Assembly: GCA_964554265.1 (NCBI GenBank)
Contig: CAZKOB010000035.1
Coordinates: 1 to 25,884 of the forward strand
Length of the DNA stretch: 25,884 nt
Reading direction: 5' to 3'
From: RGIG8745 sp964554265
GTDB lineage: Bacteria > Bacteroidota > Bacteroidia > Bacteroidales > Bacteroidaceae
Part shown: piece after piece, positions 8,061-15,358 of the stretch
Layout: each line of letters starts with the position of its first letter
Position numbering within the stretch: position 1 is the first letter of the stretch
Translations under genes and position numbers: made by a program
Notes under the pieces: model-generated
Databases searched by the model: none
What the model was told of the DNA's origin: nothing
Seen by the model: only the letters and a program-made list of their open reading frames with translations

Positions 8061-8140
8061 CAAAACATTCAGTTGTAGAGACACACAAAAAAACAAGCCG
8101 ATAATATAAGACAAACAATAAAACAGAGATTAAAAACATT

Positions 8141-9574
8141 ATGAAACTCATTCCCACTTACACATGGACTAAAGGGTTAAAAAAAATGAGACAAAACAAC
8201 CTTAGCTTCATGAGCCAGCCATGGGCATCGGGAGTCACACTCCTGACATGCGTTATTGTAGCCATGCTACTTGCAAACCTCAGTTGGACGAAAGACATCT
8301 ACCATGCCATACTTGACATAGAGCTTTCAATGTCGATACAAAGCCCTACAGACGTAGAAACCGGAATACGCGCAATAGACTGGATATTCCCCAAAGACAT
8401 GACTGTAGAGAAATTCATCAATGACGTACTGATGGTCATCTTCTTCTTTACCGTAGGTCTTGAAATCAAGCGAGAAGTGGTGTGCGGAGAACTGTCCAAC
8501 GTAAAGAAAGCCATGCTGCCCGTGATAGCGGCAGCCGGTGGAATGGCGGTGCCTGCATTGATTTATACCCTTTTCAACAACGGCACGATGGCAAGCAGCG
8601 GCTGGGGTATACCGACGGCAACGGACATAGCCTTCGCAGTAGGAATAATGTCCATACTCGGCAAGAAAGTTCCTGTTTCGCTCAAGGTGTTCCTGACTGC
8701 TCTCGCGATAGCAGACGACCTCGGCGCAATACTTGTCGTCGCCTTCTTCTACGGAGGCAGCATAAACATTCCGCTGCTCAGCATATCGCTGCTTCTTGTC
8801 GCCATCGTCCTGACGATGAACAAGCTGGGCGAAAAGCGCATGATGTTCTACCTCATCCCGGCCATTGCCATATGGTTTCTTTTCTACTACTCCGGAATAC
8901 ACTCCACAATGTCCGGAGTGGTCATGGCATTCCTCATCCCTATGGACGCACGGTTCACACGGGCATACCTGACACGAAAAAGCAAGGAATACAGCAGACG
9001 TATCACAGAATATGACCATTGCGAAGGAGAGGAAAATGTGGACTTCCCTAACGCTCCGCAGCGCCATTGCCTCCGACGGATGAGCTACATCTCAAGAAAT
9101 TCCATAGGTATGAGCTATCGTCTTGAACATGCTCTCGACCGCTGGGTGAATTTCGGCATAATGCCTATATTCGCACTGGCAAATGCAGGAGTGGAGATAC
9201 CGGACCTCAGCTATTTCAACATCTTCCGGTATTCGCAGGAGTTGGGTTCTGTAGGAATGGGAGTATTCTTCGGCCTGCTCCTCGGAAAGCCTATAGGTAT
9301 CACAATAGCAAGCTTCATCGCCATCAAATGTAAGATTGGTGAAATGCCGGCCAACTCAACATGGAAAATGGTTTTTGCTGTAGCATGCCTCGGAGGTATA
9401 GGTTTCACAATGTCCATCTTTGTGGACACACTTTCATTCGCTGAATTATCCCCGGCTGTGACGGAAAGCATGAGAGCCAGCGGAAAGATAGCGGTGCTCA
9501 TGGGTTCGCTTTCGGCCGGAATACTTGGATGTACGCTGATAAGGCTTTTCAGCCGGAAAGAAAATATGGCATAG
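8141..9574 (+). CDS. nhaA: Na+/H+ antiporter NhaA
   Basis: A 477-residue inner-membrane antiporter that exchanges cytoplasmic Na+ for external H+. The E. coli key residues are recognisable: the TM4 motif IPTATDIAFAVG with Thr161-Asp162 (E. coli Thr132-Asp133), the ion-binding pair ALAIADDLGAI with Asp192-Asp193 (E. coli Asp163-Asp164), and LLLGKPIGI with Lys383 (E. coli Lys300). About eleven to twelve hydrophobic segments can be counted. It is about 90 residues longer than the E. coli protein; part of the excess is the N-terminus and part is a hydrophilic loop at about 270-328 (RKSKEYSRRITEYDHCEGEE), usual for Bacteroidetes NhaA. The first ATG at 8141 is preferred for its place after the promoter; Met16 or Met24 are possible. 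It ends in its own terminator. Confidence 0.95.
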   Translation: MKLIPTYTWTKGLKKMRQNNLSFMSQPWASGVTLLTCVIVAMLLANLSWTKDIYHAILDIELSMSIQSPTDVETGIRAIDWIFPKDMTVEKFINDVLMVIFFFTVGLEIKREVVCGELSNVKKAMLPVIAAAGGMAVPALIYTLFNNGTMASSGWGIPTATDIAFAVGIMSILGKKVPVSLKVFLTALAIADDLGAILVVAFFYGGSINIPLLSISLLLVAIVLTMNKLGEKRMMFYLIPAIAIWFLFYYSGIHSTMSGVVMAFLIPMDARFTRAYLTRKSKEYSRRITEYDHCEGEENVDFPNAPQRHCLRRMSYISRNSIGMSYRLEHALDRWVNFGIMPIFALANAGVEIPDLSYFNIFRYSQELGSVGMGVFFGLLLGKPIGITIASFIAIKCKIGEMPANSTWKMVFAVACLGGIGFTMSIFVDTLSFAELSPAVTESMRASGKIAVLMGSLSAGILGCTLIRLFSRKENMA

Positions 9575-9628
9575 GAATCAGTGCTGCAAAAAGAGAAAGA
9601 CAACGGTGAACGAAAAACTCCACCTGAA

Positions 9629-9660
9629 GAAAAAGCCGGTATATCTACGCCGGCTTTTTT
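9629..9660 (+). terminator. Terminator of nhaA
   Basis: AAAAGCCGG (9631-9639) pairs with CCGGCTTTT (9650-9658) and continues into T's: a perfect 9-bp stem, a 10-base loop and a T-run, about 55 bases after the nhaA stop. Confidence 0.88.
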
Positions 9661-9844
9661 CATCAGGTACAGAAAGCGTCCACGGACAAGTATCGGACAG
9701 AAAACCGAATACAAAAGGCCAAACAACATCCGAGGGACAATCCATTTACATAAAAAACGACTTATTTTCATAAAAAATATTACATTTATCACAAAACATG
9801 TTTTATAGCATAAAAATAGGAAGTTTTTATCCAACAAAAAGTCC

Positions 9845-9852
9845 CAACTTTG
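9845..9852 (+). promoter_or_regulatory. -7-like element before the candidate small RNA
   Basis: CAACTTTG differs from TAnnTTTG only in the first base. It is preceded by a strongly AT-rich stretch that could act as an upstream activating element. Predicted start is near 9859. Confidence 0.4.
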
Positions 9853-9858
9853 TAATCG

Positions 9859-9950
9859 TTATCCTGAAAACAATCTTTTTACCTTAAAAACTAATACCTA
9901 TTGAAAGTAGGGAGTGCTTCTTTGTGAAAAGAGGCACTTTTGTTTTTTTT
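9859..9950 (+). ncRNA. Candidate small RNA, about 85-90 nt
   Basis: A short transcription unit with no open frame: a -7-like box at 9845-9852, about 55 bases of single-stranded A/U-rich sequence (including CTTAAAAACTAATACCTATT), then a strong intrinsic terminator at 9913-9950. No plus-strand gene follows for more than 1.7 kb, so it is unlikely to be a leader or attenuator. I cannot match it to a known family; a 6S-type RNA was considered, but the ends do not pair. It could also be the remnant of a leader left after a downstream gene was lost to the recombinase region. Confidence 0.45.
9913..9950 (+). terminator. Intrinsic terminator of the candidate small RNA
   Basis: AGTGCTTCTTT (9913-9923) pairs with AAAGAGGCACT (9928-9938) through 11 base pairs, one of them T-G, closed by a GTGA loop and followed by TTTGTTTTTTTT. 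Confidence 0.85.
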
Positions 9951-10259
9951 ATATATGCATACGGTTTCGCCACCGGAGAACCGGATGAGCCCATGGCCTC
10001 CTTGCAAATCGGAGCATATCATGGGCCAGCCACCCGGACAGCCTGCAGATTATTTACAGATTTCCTTGTTACCGGACAGCTTCAAACCGGATTTATACAA
10101 GCCTCACCTTAGGCACTCAGTCGGGAGGCTTCAGCTCAGCGATACAGTTTCCTTCATGATTGTTGCGGAAATGGAGGAGTCTGCGAACACACCCAACAAG
10201 CACGACCGGCTTTTACATCCCCATCCCATATCCCCACCTGCAAGTTCCATTCCTCCATA

Positions 10260-11468
10260 CTATACAGAACGAAGAATCAGCCTGTTCGCTCTGTCTACAG
10301 CCGTTGTATCAAGAGAAGCAAGATAAATCAGCGTCGTCTTCTCAGAATCATGCCCCATCCCCTCGCTGATGACCGAAAGCGGCACATTCTTGCTTTTGGC
10401 AATGGAAGCCCACGAATGCCGGGCGACATACATTGTCAGAGGAGCAGAAAGGCCTATCATATTCCCAATGCGCTTCAACTTGCGATTCATCAGATGAGAG
10501 GCATTCTTGTATTGCCTCCTTTCATCACCGTCCATGTTTATTATCGGCAAAAGATATTTTCTGCCGGGATTATAGTACTTATCCAAAATGCTCTGCATGC
10601 AAGGTTCCCACTTTATAAAAAGCTGCTGCCCGGTTTTCTGCCTGCGGTATGACAAAATGCCATTTTTCAAATTATCCCTTGTCAAAAAAGCCATATCGAC
10701 GAATGCCATTCCTCTGGTATAGAAACTGAACATAAAAATATCCCTGACACAGTCGAGTGAGGGATACATGACCAAATCCAATCTCTTTATACTACGGACG
10801 GTATCGAGCGGTATGGCCCGCTTCACTGTTTTACTGATACCTGTATACACCCGCTTAAAAGGATTTCGCTGGATAGTCAGCCCTTTTTCAACAGCACGAT
10901 TGTAGACGGCCCGCATGACCCGCATATAGAACGACACAGTGTTCATCTTTACCTTCTCTTCATTTTTGAGAAAAGCTTCATACGATATCATCAGTTCAGA
11001 GTTGACTTCATCGAATACAATGTTCTTGTTCCCGACAAACCTTATAAAACTGTTAAGGGTCGTCATGTAAGTCTCGCTTGTGCGTTCCTTACCCAACATT
11101 TTGAAGTTCCTTATAATATCCATCATAAACGGTATAAGGAAATTGCTGTTCACAGGATTCATATACGACAATACAATGTCGTCTACCGTATAAGGCTTGC
11201 CCTTGCAATTGAAGAAAGACACAATCTGGGAAAGCCTGTCCAAATCATTCCTGACCTTGACTTTCAAGGTTGATAGATAGATGGTCCTCGCCGTATCCAT
11301 CGATACCGGCAGACCCATATCGGACATCATAAAATCCCATTCTTCCGCAAAAATTTTATAAGCAGTAGTTATCTGCCTTGTTACGCGACAATGAATCACT
11401 TGATAATAAATCGTCCCTTCTTTTTTACTGACCGAAGAAGGCCTGAATTTGATTTTTACTGTTGCCAT
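10260..11468 (-). CDS. Tyrosine recombinase, invertase/integrase type
   Basis: A 402-residue site-specific recombinase. An N-terminal arm-binding part (about 1-100, VKIKFRPSSVSKKEGTIYYQ) is followed by a SAM-like core-binding domain (about 105-205) and the catalytic domain. Catalytic residues can be assigned: Arg252 in FYTRGMAFVD, Lys in YRRQKTGQQ, Arg350 in YVARHSWAS (the usual preceding His of H-x-x-R is Tyr), His373 in GMGHDS, and the nucleophile Tyr382 in LIYLAS. The RGMxFVD and KTGQ style resembles the Bacteroides Tsr recombinases that invert promoters of surface genes, and also integrases of small mobile elements. No partner mobile genes lie beside it, which favours an invertase or a stranded integrase. 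Its start is 202 bases from the divergent lipoprotein gene. Invertible repeats are not proven. Confidence 0.9.
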   Translation of the reverse strand: MATVKIKFRPSSVSKKEGTIYYQVIHCRVTRQITTAYKIFAEEWDFMMSDMGLPVSMDTARTIYLSTLKVKVRNDLDRLSQIVSFFNCKGKPYTVDDIVLSYMNPVNSNFLIPFMMDIIRNFKMLGKERTSETYMTTLNSFIRFVGNKNIVFDEVNSELMISYEAFLKNEEKVKMNTVSFYMRVMRAVYNRAVEKGLTIQRNPFKRVYTGISKTVKRAIPLDTVRSIKRLDLVMYPSLDCVRDIFMFSFYTRGMAFVDMAFLTRDNLKNGILSYRRQKTGQQLFIKWEPCMQSILDKYYNPGRKYLLPIINMDGDERRQYKNASHLMNRKLKRIGNMIGLSAPLTMYVARHSWASIAKSKNVPLSVISEGMGHDSEKTTLIYLASLDTTAVDRANRLILRSV

Positions 11469-11557
11469 ACCATTACTTTTTTTAAGGAATATAATTAAAT
11501 CGGTAATAAGATATTCATCTCGCCAATGCAGAAATAATATAAAACACGAATATACAA

Positions 11558-11589
11558 TTTGTTATATTGATATGTTATAAGTAAATTTG
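11558..11589 (+). promoter_or_regulatory. Promoter of the DUF4923 lipoprotein gene
   Basis: TTTG (11558-11561), 20 bases, then TAAATTTG (11582-11589): a full Bacteroidetes promoter. Overlapping and following the -7 box is an inverted repeat GCAACAA (11589-11595) with TTGTTGC (11606-11612), which would lie at or just after the transcription start (about 11596). Confidence 0.75.
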
Positions 11590-11670
11590 CAACAATAATT
11601 CAAATTTGTTGCCACACGACAACCTGCTGCAATGAATAAATATAAAATACAATCATAAACAAACTATTAT

Positions 11671-12393
11671 ATGAAAAAGAAAAATGCATTGAGAACAGCA
11701 TCTTTCGCTTTGGGATGCACTCTCATTATTTCAAGTTGCGGTGGTTCTATGCCTGCAAACTCAACATCAGGACAAGCACAAACATCCACGGACAGTGGGA
11801 ACGGTAGCATTATCGGCTCAATACTTGGAAGTTTGGCGGCAAACAACAATTCACAAGATACGGACAATACGATAAACACAGGTTCCCTGATAAGCGGAAT
11901 AATCGGGCAACTTACATCTTCTGTATCGCAGACTTCGATAGTAGGAACATGGACATATATAGAACCTACAGTACAGTTTGAGAGCGAAAACTTATTGGCA
12001 CAAGCAGGCGGTGTTGTCGCCGGACAGGCCATTGTCAAGAAACTCCAGCCTTATTATGAGAAAATAGGCATAAAAAACGGATCTATCGTCTTTACGTTCA
12101 AGGAGGACAACAGCTGCTCATTCATAATAGGCCAAAAAGAATACACAGGAACATACGAATACGACAACCAATCGAACACACTGGTCATAACAGGAAGTAT
12201 GGGATTCAAGCTGGCAACAGCATATACAACAATTTCAGCGAACAATCTTGCGCTGACTTTTGATTCTTCCAAACTGCTGACTGTGGCCCAGACACTCGGT
12301 GCATCCTCAGCAAACAGCACGATATCTACTTTGTCCGGAATTGCTTCATCATACCAGGGAATGAAATCGGGATTCTTGTTCAAGAAAAATTAA
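11671..12393 (+). CDS. DUF4923 family lipoprotein
   Basis: A 240-residue exported lipoprotein. The signal peptide MKKKNALRTASFALGCTLII ends at the lipobox SSC (Cys23), followed by a low-complexity linker rich in Ser, Asn, Thr and Gly (about 25-85). From about residue 88 the sequence is the lipocalin-like DUF4923 fold of Bacteroidetes: IVGTWTYIEPTVQFESENLL, then KLQPYYEKIGIKNGSIVFTF, YTGTYEYDNQSNTLVIT and LALTFDSSKLLT. It should be anchored in the outer membrane or inner-leaflet envelope; no enzymatic residues are known for the family and its job is unknown. It has its own promoter at 11558-11589 and ends in a strong hairpin. It is divergent from the recombinase gene, so recombinase-driven switching of it is worth testing. 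Confidence 0.9.
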   Translation: MKKKNALRTASFALGCTLIISSCGGSMPANSTSGQAQTSTDSGNGSIIGSILGSLAANNNSQDTDNTINTGSLISGIIGQLTSSVSQTSIVGTWTYIEPTVQFESENLLAQAGGVVAGQAIVKKLQPYYEKIGIKNGSIVFTFKEDNSCSFIIGQKEYTGTYEYDNQSNTLVITGSMGFKLATAYTTISANNLALTFDSSKLLTVAQTLGASSANSTISTLSGIASSYQGMKSGFLFKKN

Positions 12394-12420
12394 ACGGCAC
12401 ATAGTGCGGCAAACAAATTA

Positions 12421-12475
12421 CGGCTGTTTTCAAGAATGACATGCACATCATCTTGAAAACAGCCGTTGTCGTTTT
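12421..12475 (+). terminator. Terminator of the DUF4923 gene
   Basis: CGGCTGTTTTCAAGA (12421-12435) and TCTTGAAAACAGCCG (12451-12465) form a perfect 15-bp stem, followed by TTGTCGTTTT. The T-run is interrupted, but the stem is strong and correctly placed. Confidence 0.75.
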
Positions 12476-12599
12476 CCTGACTTCGTCATTGTGTCACCAA
12501 AAACATTCCCATCGAAGATTTTCGCTGTTTTTTGATGTCTTTTCATGGACCTTAATATCCTCATAAAACGGCTTGGTTATTCCACCTTCATGCCATCTG

Positions 12600-12631
12600 A
12601 TTGTCATAAATTTCGTTTTTTTTCTGACAAT
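12600..12631. repeat. Short inverted repeat ATTGTCA/TGACAAT
   Basis: ATTGTCA (12600-12606) and TGACAAT (12625-12631) around an 18-base T-rich spacer. Small, but perfect. Confidence 0.4.
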
Positions 12632-12647
12632 TCGAAAATGTTAAAAT

Positions 12648-12742
12648 CAAGCCTTCGCAGAATCGCATCAAATCGGCCGAACCTTGCCGAAGTTCCATTT
12701 GCGCGATTCTAAGGCCATTTTCAAGCCTTGAACTCCAAATGT
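12648..12742. repeat. Structured hairpin element with flanking 9-bp direct repeats
   Basis: AGAATCGC (12659-12666) and GCGATTCT (12713-12720) pair perfectly. Inside them CAAAT pairs with ATTTG and GGC with GCC, making a nested stem. The whole is flanked by the 9-base direct repeat TCAAGCCTT (about 12648-12656 and 12734-12742). The direct repeats could be a target duplication of a tiny mobile element, or chance. Confidence 0.45.
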
Positions 12743-12822
12743 AAAAATAATACAATTTTCATCCTGAAAAGATACATTTATTCACATTCCCATGCGTCTC
12801 GCCTGAAAAAAGAGTACGCTGG

Positions 12823-12911
12823 AAATAAATTTCGTTCACCTTGAAAATAGTTTTAAAGTGCCTTGTAAAAAAACTTTCAAGGTGAACGAAATTTATTTTC
12901 AAGGTGAACGA
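12823..12911. repeat. 24-bp perfect inverted repeat plus a third direct copy
   Basis: The left arm at 12823-12846 (AAATAAATTTCGTTCACCTT then GAAA) is the exact reverse complement of 12875-12898, with 28 bases between. The core TTTTCAAGGTGAACGA then recurs directly at 12896-12911, so the unit occurs three times: once inverted, twice in the same direction. Confidence 0.85.
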
Positions 12912-13061
12912 GTTCGAGAATGTCCGTTTTTCGGGCTGAAATTGGATATTGACTAAAAGTGATTTCTAAAAAAATCAAAATCAAAATTTTCAATGTCACG
13001 AAAAACAAGGATGGATTCTGGTGGCGAAAAACAGGAATCTTGGACCAATAATTTTATAACT

Positions 13062-13157
13062 TACTGATTATCAGTATATCCTATTTTTGTTTCTACCTGT
13101 GCTTCTTGCAGCTAAAACCGCATCGTTCTGCTGAAACAGTATTTTATTGATTATCAA
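13062..13157. promoter_or_regulatory. Two related palindromes around a -7 element
   Basis: TACTGATTATCAGTA (13062-13076) and TTGATTATCAA (13147-13157) share the core TGATTATCA. Between them, TATTTTTG (13082-13089) matches the -7 consensus on the plus strand. The pair could be operator sites for a transcript reading into the possible small gene at 13205; no -33 is evident. Confidence 0.35.
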
Positions 13158-13204
13158 TTGCTTATTCATAAATCTTCAAGAATTCAGCAAGCAACCAAGT
13201 GTAA

Positions 13205-13285
13205 ATGAATCTTAATTATATTAATAAAGCTCCGTCAGCTATGGGTGGACCCGGTGTCAAAAAGAAAGAAGAAATGACGCTGTGA
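13205..13285 (+). CDS. Possible 26-aa peptide
   Basis: An ATG-to-TGA frame of 26 codons: MNLNYINKAPSAMGGPGVKK then KEEMTL. The composition is balanced, with a central SAMGGPG turn and a charged tail. It sits between a -7-like element (13082-13089) and a terminator-like hairpin 29 bases after its stop (13314-13345), which is what makes it worth listing. I recognise no family. It could be a leader peptide, a small regulatory RNA read as protein, or chance. Confidence 0.3.
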   Translation: MNLNYINKAPSAMGGPGVKKKEEMTL

Positions 13286-13313
13286 AAGACAGTTGCTTTT
13301 GCCGGTGTCTTCA

Positions 13314-13345
13314 CAGACTCCTTTTAGAAGGGTCTGTTTTTCTTT
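13314..13345 (+). terminator. Terminator-like hairpin after the possible small gene
   Basis: CAGACTCCTT pairs with AAGGGTCTG (one T-G pair and one bulged C) and is followed by TTTTTCTTT. Confidence 0.6.
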
Positions 13346-13682
13346 GTGGGAATTTTATAAGGTTTGTGGCCACCTTTCTCACGAAGGACGGGCACATGAA
13401 TTTGATAAAAAAAGTGTGCATTAAAAAATATTACTTTACATATGGAAATAAAACAGGCCGAGCAGATGAGGTCTGTCATGTGAGATGCGAGAAACCATGT
13501 TTTTTGGATGGACGCAAGCAAATCGGATTTTGCCGTTTGCTGTTTGCTCTTTTTCGATAGATGTAAAGCTTGGGTAGGTGGTGGTTTGGGGTCCGGCGGA
13601 TTTAAGTTGGTGCATTCACAGACTTGTTTCGTATTTTCTTTGTCTTTATCAGACGTCTCCACAGACTCCTCTGTCGCAATTG

Positions 13683-13697
13683 CCTCTAACTTAGAGG
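13683..13697. repeat. Short REP-like palindrome
   Basis: CCTCTAACTTAGAGG is a 7-1-7 perfect palindrome followed by GG. Hairpins of this kind (CCCCTCTAA.TTAGAGGGG) are, from memory, common extragenic palindromes in Bacteroidales genomes. Confidence 0.4.
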
Positions 13698-13760
13698 GGA
13701 GTTTGGTTACCTTGCTTTTATGCTGATGAACATTGGGCTGTAGATAGTAATTGGCAAACA

Positions 13761-13808
13761 AGAAAAGAGCTATATCCAACTCAATACAGAGTGGTATAGC
13801 TCTTTTCT
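13761..13808. terminator. Bidirectional terminator after the formyltransferase operon
   Basis: AGAAAAGAGCTATA (13761-13774) pairs perfectly with TATAGCTCTTTTCT (13795-13808), with an inner CCA/TGG and CTC/GAG stem. The A- and T-rich flanks serve both strands. On the minus strand it lies about 90 bases after the 69-aa gene and closes that transcript. Confidence 0.85.
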
Positions 13809-13899
13809 TGGTTTGTTAGGATGGGAATCCTTCAGCATGTAAGGCGTGATTCTTGAGTTTGAATTATGCCGCATCCGTATTGTTGGGGAGAGTCAGGAA

Positions 13900-14109
13900 T
13901 CATTTTCTTCGTTGTGTAGGTCTGTTTTTTACGCGTTTACGTATTTCAGCCTTGTGCTTTGCGGCCCCGGAACCGTGCGCTCCTGTTTGGTAAGCTTTTT
14001 TCCGTGCCTTAGTTTTAACCTTGTCCGAATTGTCGTTGCTTGATCTGAATCCTCCTCCGAAAGTTATGCCGTTCATGATGGCATTTTGTACTTCTTTGTC
14101 TGAAGCCAT
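13900..14109 (-). CDS. Small very basic protein (69 aa), unknown function
   Basis: A 69-residue protein, MASDKEVQNAIMNGITFGGG then FRSSNDNSDKVKTKARKKAYQ, ending KRVKNRPTQRRK. About a quarter of its residues are Lys or Arg (11 K, 7 R), concentrated after residue 29; the N-terminal third is more hydrophobic with a TFGGG turn. It has no signal peptide or membrane segment. It begins 27 bases after the formyltransferase stop on the same strand and is followed by a terminator, so the two are almost surely co-transcribed. Basic tails of this kind bind RNA, DNA or ribosomes, but that is inference; I cannot name a family. Confidence 0.7.
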   Translation of the reverse strand: MASDKEVQNAIMNGITFGGGFRSSNDNSDKVKTKARKKAYQTGAHGSGAAKHKAEIRKRVKNRPTQRRK

Positions 14110-14136
14110 ATCTGTTTACGAATTTCAGAGGAAATA

Positions 14137-15318
14137 TTAATGATGGAACAATCTGATACCGGTGAAGGCCATTGCTATGCCGTATTTGTCGCATGTCTCG
14201 ATGACATTGTCGTCACGCACCGAACCTCCGGCCTGTGCGATATATTCCACACCACTCTTGTGGGCACGCTCAATGTTGTCGCCGAAAGGGAAGAAGGCAT
14301 CACTGCCGAGGCACACACCGGTATTCTTGGCAATCCATGCTTTCTTTTCCTCAGCAGTGAGCGGTTCCGGTTTTTCCGTGAAGAACTGCTGCCATGTGCC
14401 TTCGCGAAGAACGTCCTCATATTCCTCCCCTATGTAGACATCTATTGTGTTGTCGCGGTCGGCACGTCTGATATTTGGCTTGAAAGGCAGGTCCATTACT
14501 TTCGGACACTGGCGGAGCCACCATATATCAGCCTTGTTGCCGGCGAGACGTGTACAGTGTATGCGACTCTGCTGTCCGGCGCCGATACCTATTGCCTGTC
14601 CGTCCTTTGCATAGCAGACGGAGTTGGATTGTGTGTATTTCAGGGTGATCAGCGCGATCTTCAAGTCGCGTTTCGCCTCGTCCGGGAAATTCATGTTCTC
14701 TGTAGGGATGTTGTCGAAAAGATTGTCGCCGGAAAGGTCTATCTCGTTGCGTCCCTGCTCAAAAGTTACTCCGAACACTTGTTTGCGCTCTATTGGAGCC
14801 GGACGGTAATCAGGGGCGATTTTGATGACATTATAAGTACCTTTACGTTTTTCCTTCAGAATCTCAAGGGCTTCCGGTGTATAGTCAGGAGCAATCACAC
14901 CGTCGCTTACCTCGCGCTTGATGAGCAGTGCTGTCACCTCATCGCAAGTGTCACTCAAAGCAATAAAGTCGCCGTATGAAGACATACGGTCGGCACCTCT
15001 TGCGCGTGCATAGGCTGTTGCTATCGGAGAGAGAGGCATTGGAATGTCGTCGACAAAATAGATTTTTTTCAGTGTGTCGCTCATCGGGACGCCTACAGCG
15101 GCACCGGCTGGACTTACATGCTTGAACGATGCGGCGGCAGCCATTCCCGTAGCAGCCTTCAGTTCTTTGACGAGCTGCCATGAATTTAATGCGTCAAGCA
15201 GGTTGATGTATCCCGGACGTCCGTTGAGTACTTGAATAGGGAGTTCACCTTCTTCCATGTAGATTCTGGAAGGTTTCTGGTTGGGGTTGCAACCATACTT
15301 CAATGCTAATTCTGTCAT
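14137..15318 (-). CDS. Stand-alone AICAR formyltransferase (PurH transformylase domain)
   Basis: A 393-residue phosphoribosylaminoimidazolecarboxamide formyltransferase, which adds a formyl group from 10-formyl-THF to AICAR in the next-to-last step of purine synthesis. It has only the transformylase half of PurH: the N-terminal IMP cyclohydrolase (MGS-like) domain is absent, and the protein starts with ELALKYGCNPNQKPSRIY. The catalytic pair is Lys66-His67 in ASFKHVSPAGAAVG. Other conserved pieces are YARARGADRMSSYGDF, LKYTQSNSVCYAKDGQ, IGIGAGQQSRIHCTRLAG and the C-terminal SDAFFPFGDNIERAHKSGV and YIAQAGGSVRDD. Single-domain forms of this length are known in other anaerobes. The organism would need a cyclohydrolase elsewhere. 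It heads a two-gene unit with the 69-aa basic protein. Confidence 0.93.
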   Translation of the reverse strand: MTELALKYGCNPNQKPSRIYMEEGELPIQVLNGRPGYINLLDALNSWQLVKELKAATGMAAAASFKHVSPAGAAVGVPMSDTLKKIYFVDDIPMPLSPIATAYARARGADRMSSYGDFIALSDTCDEVTALLIKREVSDGVIAPDYTPEALEILKEKRKGTYNVIKIAPDYRPAPIERKQVFGVTFEQGRNEIDLSGDNLFDNIPTENMNFPDEAKRDLKIALITLKYTQSNSVCYAKDGQAIGIGAGQQSRIHCTRLAGNKADIWWLRQCPKVMDLPFKPNIRRADRDNTIDVYIGEEYEDVLREGTWQQFFTEKPEPLTAEEKKAWIAKNTGVCLGSDAFFPFGDNIERAHKSGVEYIAQAGGSVRDDNVIETCDKYGIAMAFTGIRLFHH

Positions 15319-15358
15319 AAAAATGTTGAACTTTGCAGTTTGTATTTGTTTTGTTGCG

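Larger units (their letters stand above)
7114..8140. other. Long intergenic region between uxaB and nhaA
   Basis: A kilobase between divergent genes with no supported coding sequence. It holds the uxaB promoter candidate and palindrome, the palindromic repeat element at 7560-7705, and the nhaA promoter (8030-8060). From 7306 to 7559 and 7706 to 8020 I see only AT-rich sequence with short inverted repeats and no gene-like frame. Confidence 0.6.
9575..10259. other. Intergenic region holding a terminator and a candidate small RNA
   Basis: No protein gene is supported. It contains the nhaA terminator (9629-9660), a very AT-rich stretch (about 9740-9840), the candidate small RNA (9859-9950), and then about 300 bases (9951-10259) in which I see nothing recognisable. 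A 62-codon and a 128-codon frame open there on the plus strand lack any family signs. Confidence 0.5.
12394..13899. other. 1.5-kb repeat-rich region without a firm protein gene
   Basis: Between the DUF4923 gene and the 69-aa gene there is no recognisable protein. It holds the DUF4923 terminator, a structured element (12648-12742), a large inverted repeat (12823-12911), two similar palindromes (13062-13076, 13147-13157), a possible 26-aa gene with its own promoter and terminator, and a bidirectional terminator (13761-13808). Open frames of 92 codons (plus, 13282-13560) and 151 codons (minus, 13324-13779) overlap each other; neither has a credible start region. Confidence 0.55.

Noticed and set aside
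8327..9067. 246-codon minus-strand frame within nhaA
   Set aside because: His/Cys/Tyr-rich mirror of a clear membrane transporter; no independent signal.
9859..9950. 6S RNA (ssrS)
   Set aside because: The two ends do not pair into the closing stem and there is no central bubble; only the terminator hairpin is structured.
12823..12898. Invertible promoter switch
   Set aside because: The segment between the arms is only 28 bases and holds no complete promoter; listed as a repeat instead.
13324..13779. 151-codon frame on the minus strand and 92-codon frame on the plus strand (13282-13560)
   Set aside because: They overlap antiparallel. The minus one starts inside the stem of the bidirectional terminator at 13761-13808, and the plus one starts just before a terminator-like hairpin. 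Neither has a recognisable domain or a promoter.
14140..14979. 279-codon plus-strand frame opposite the formyltransferase
   Set aside because: Mirror of a gene with all its catalytic motifs in place.
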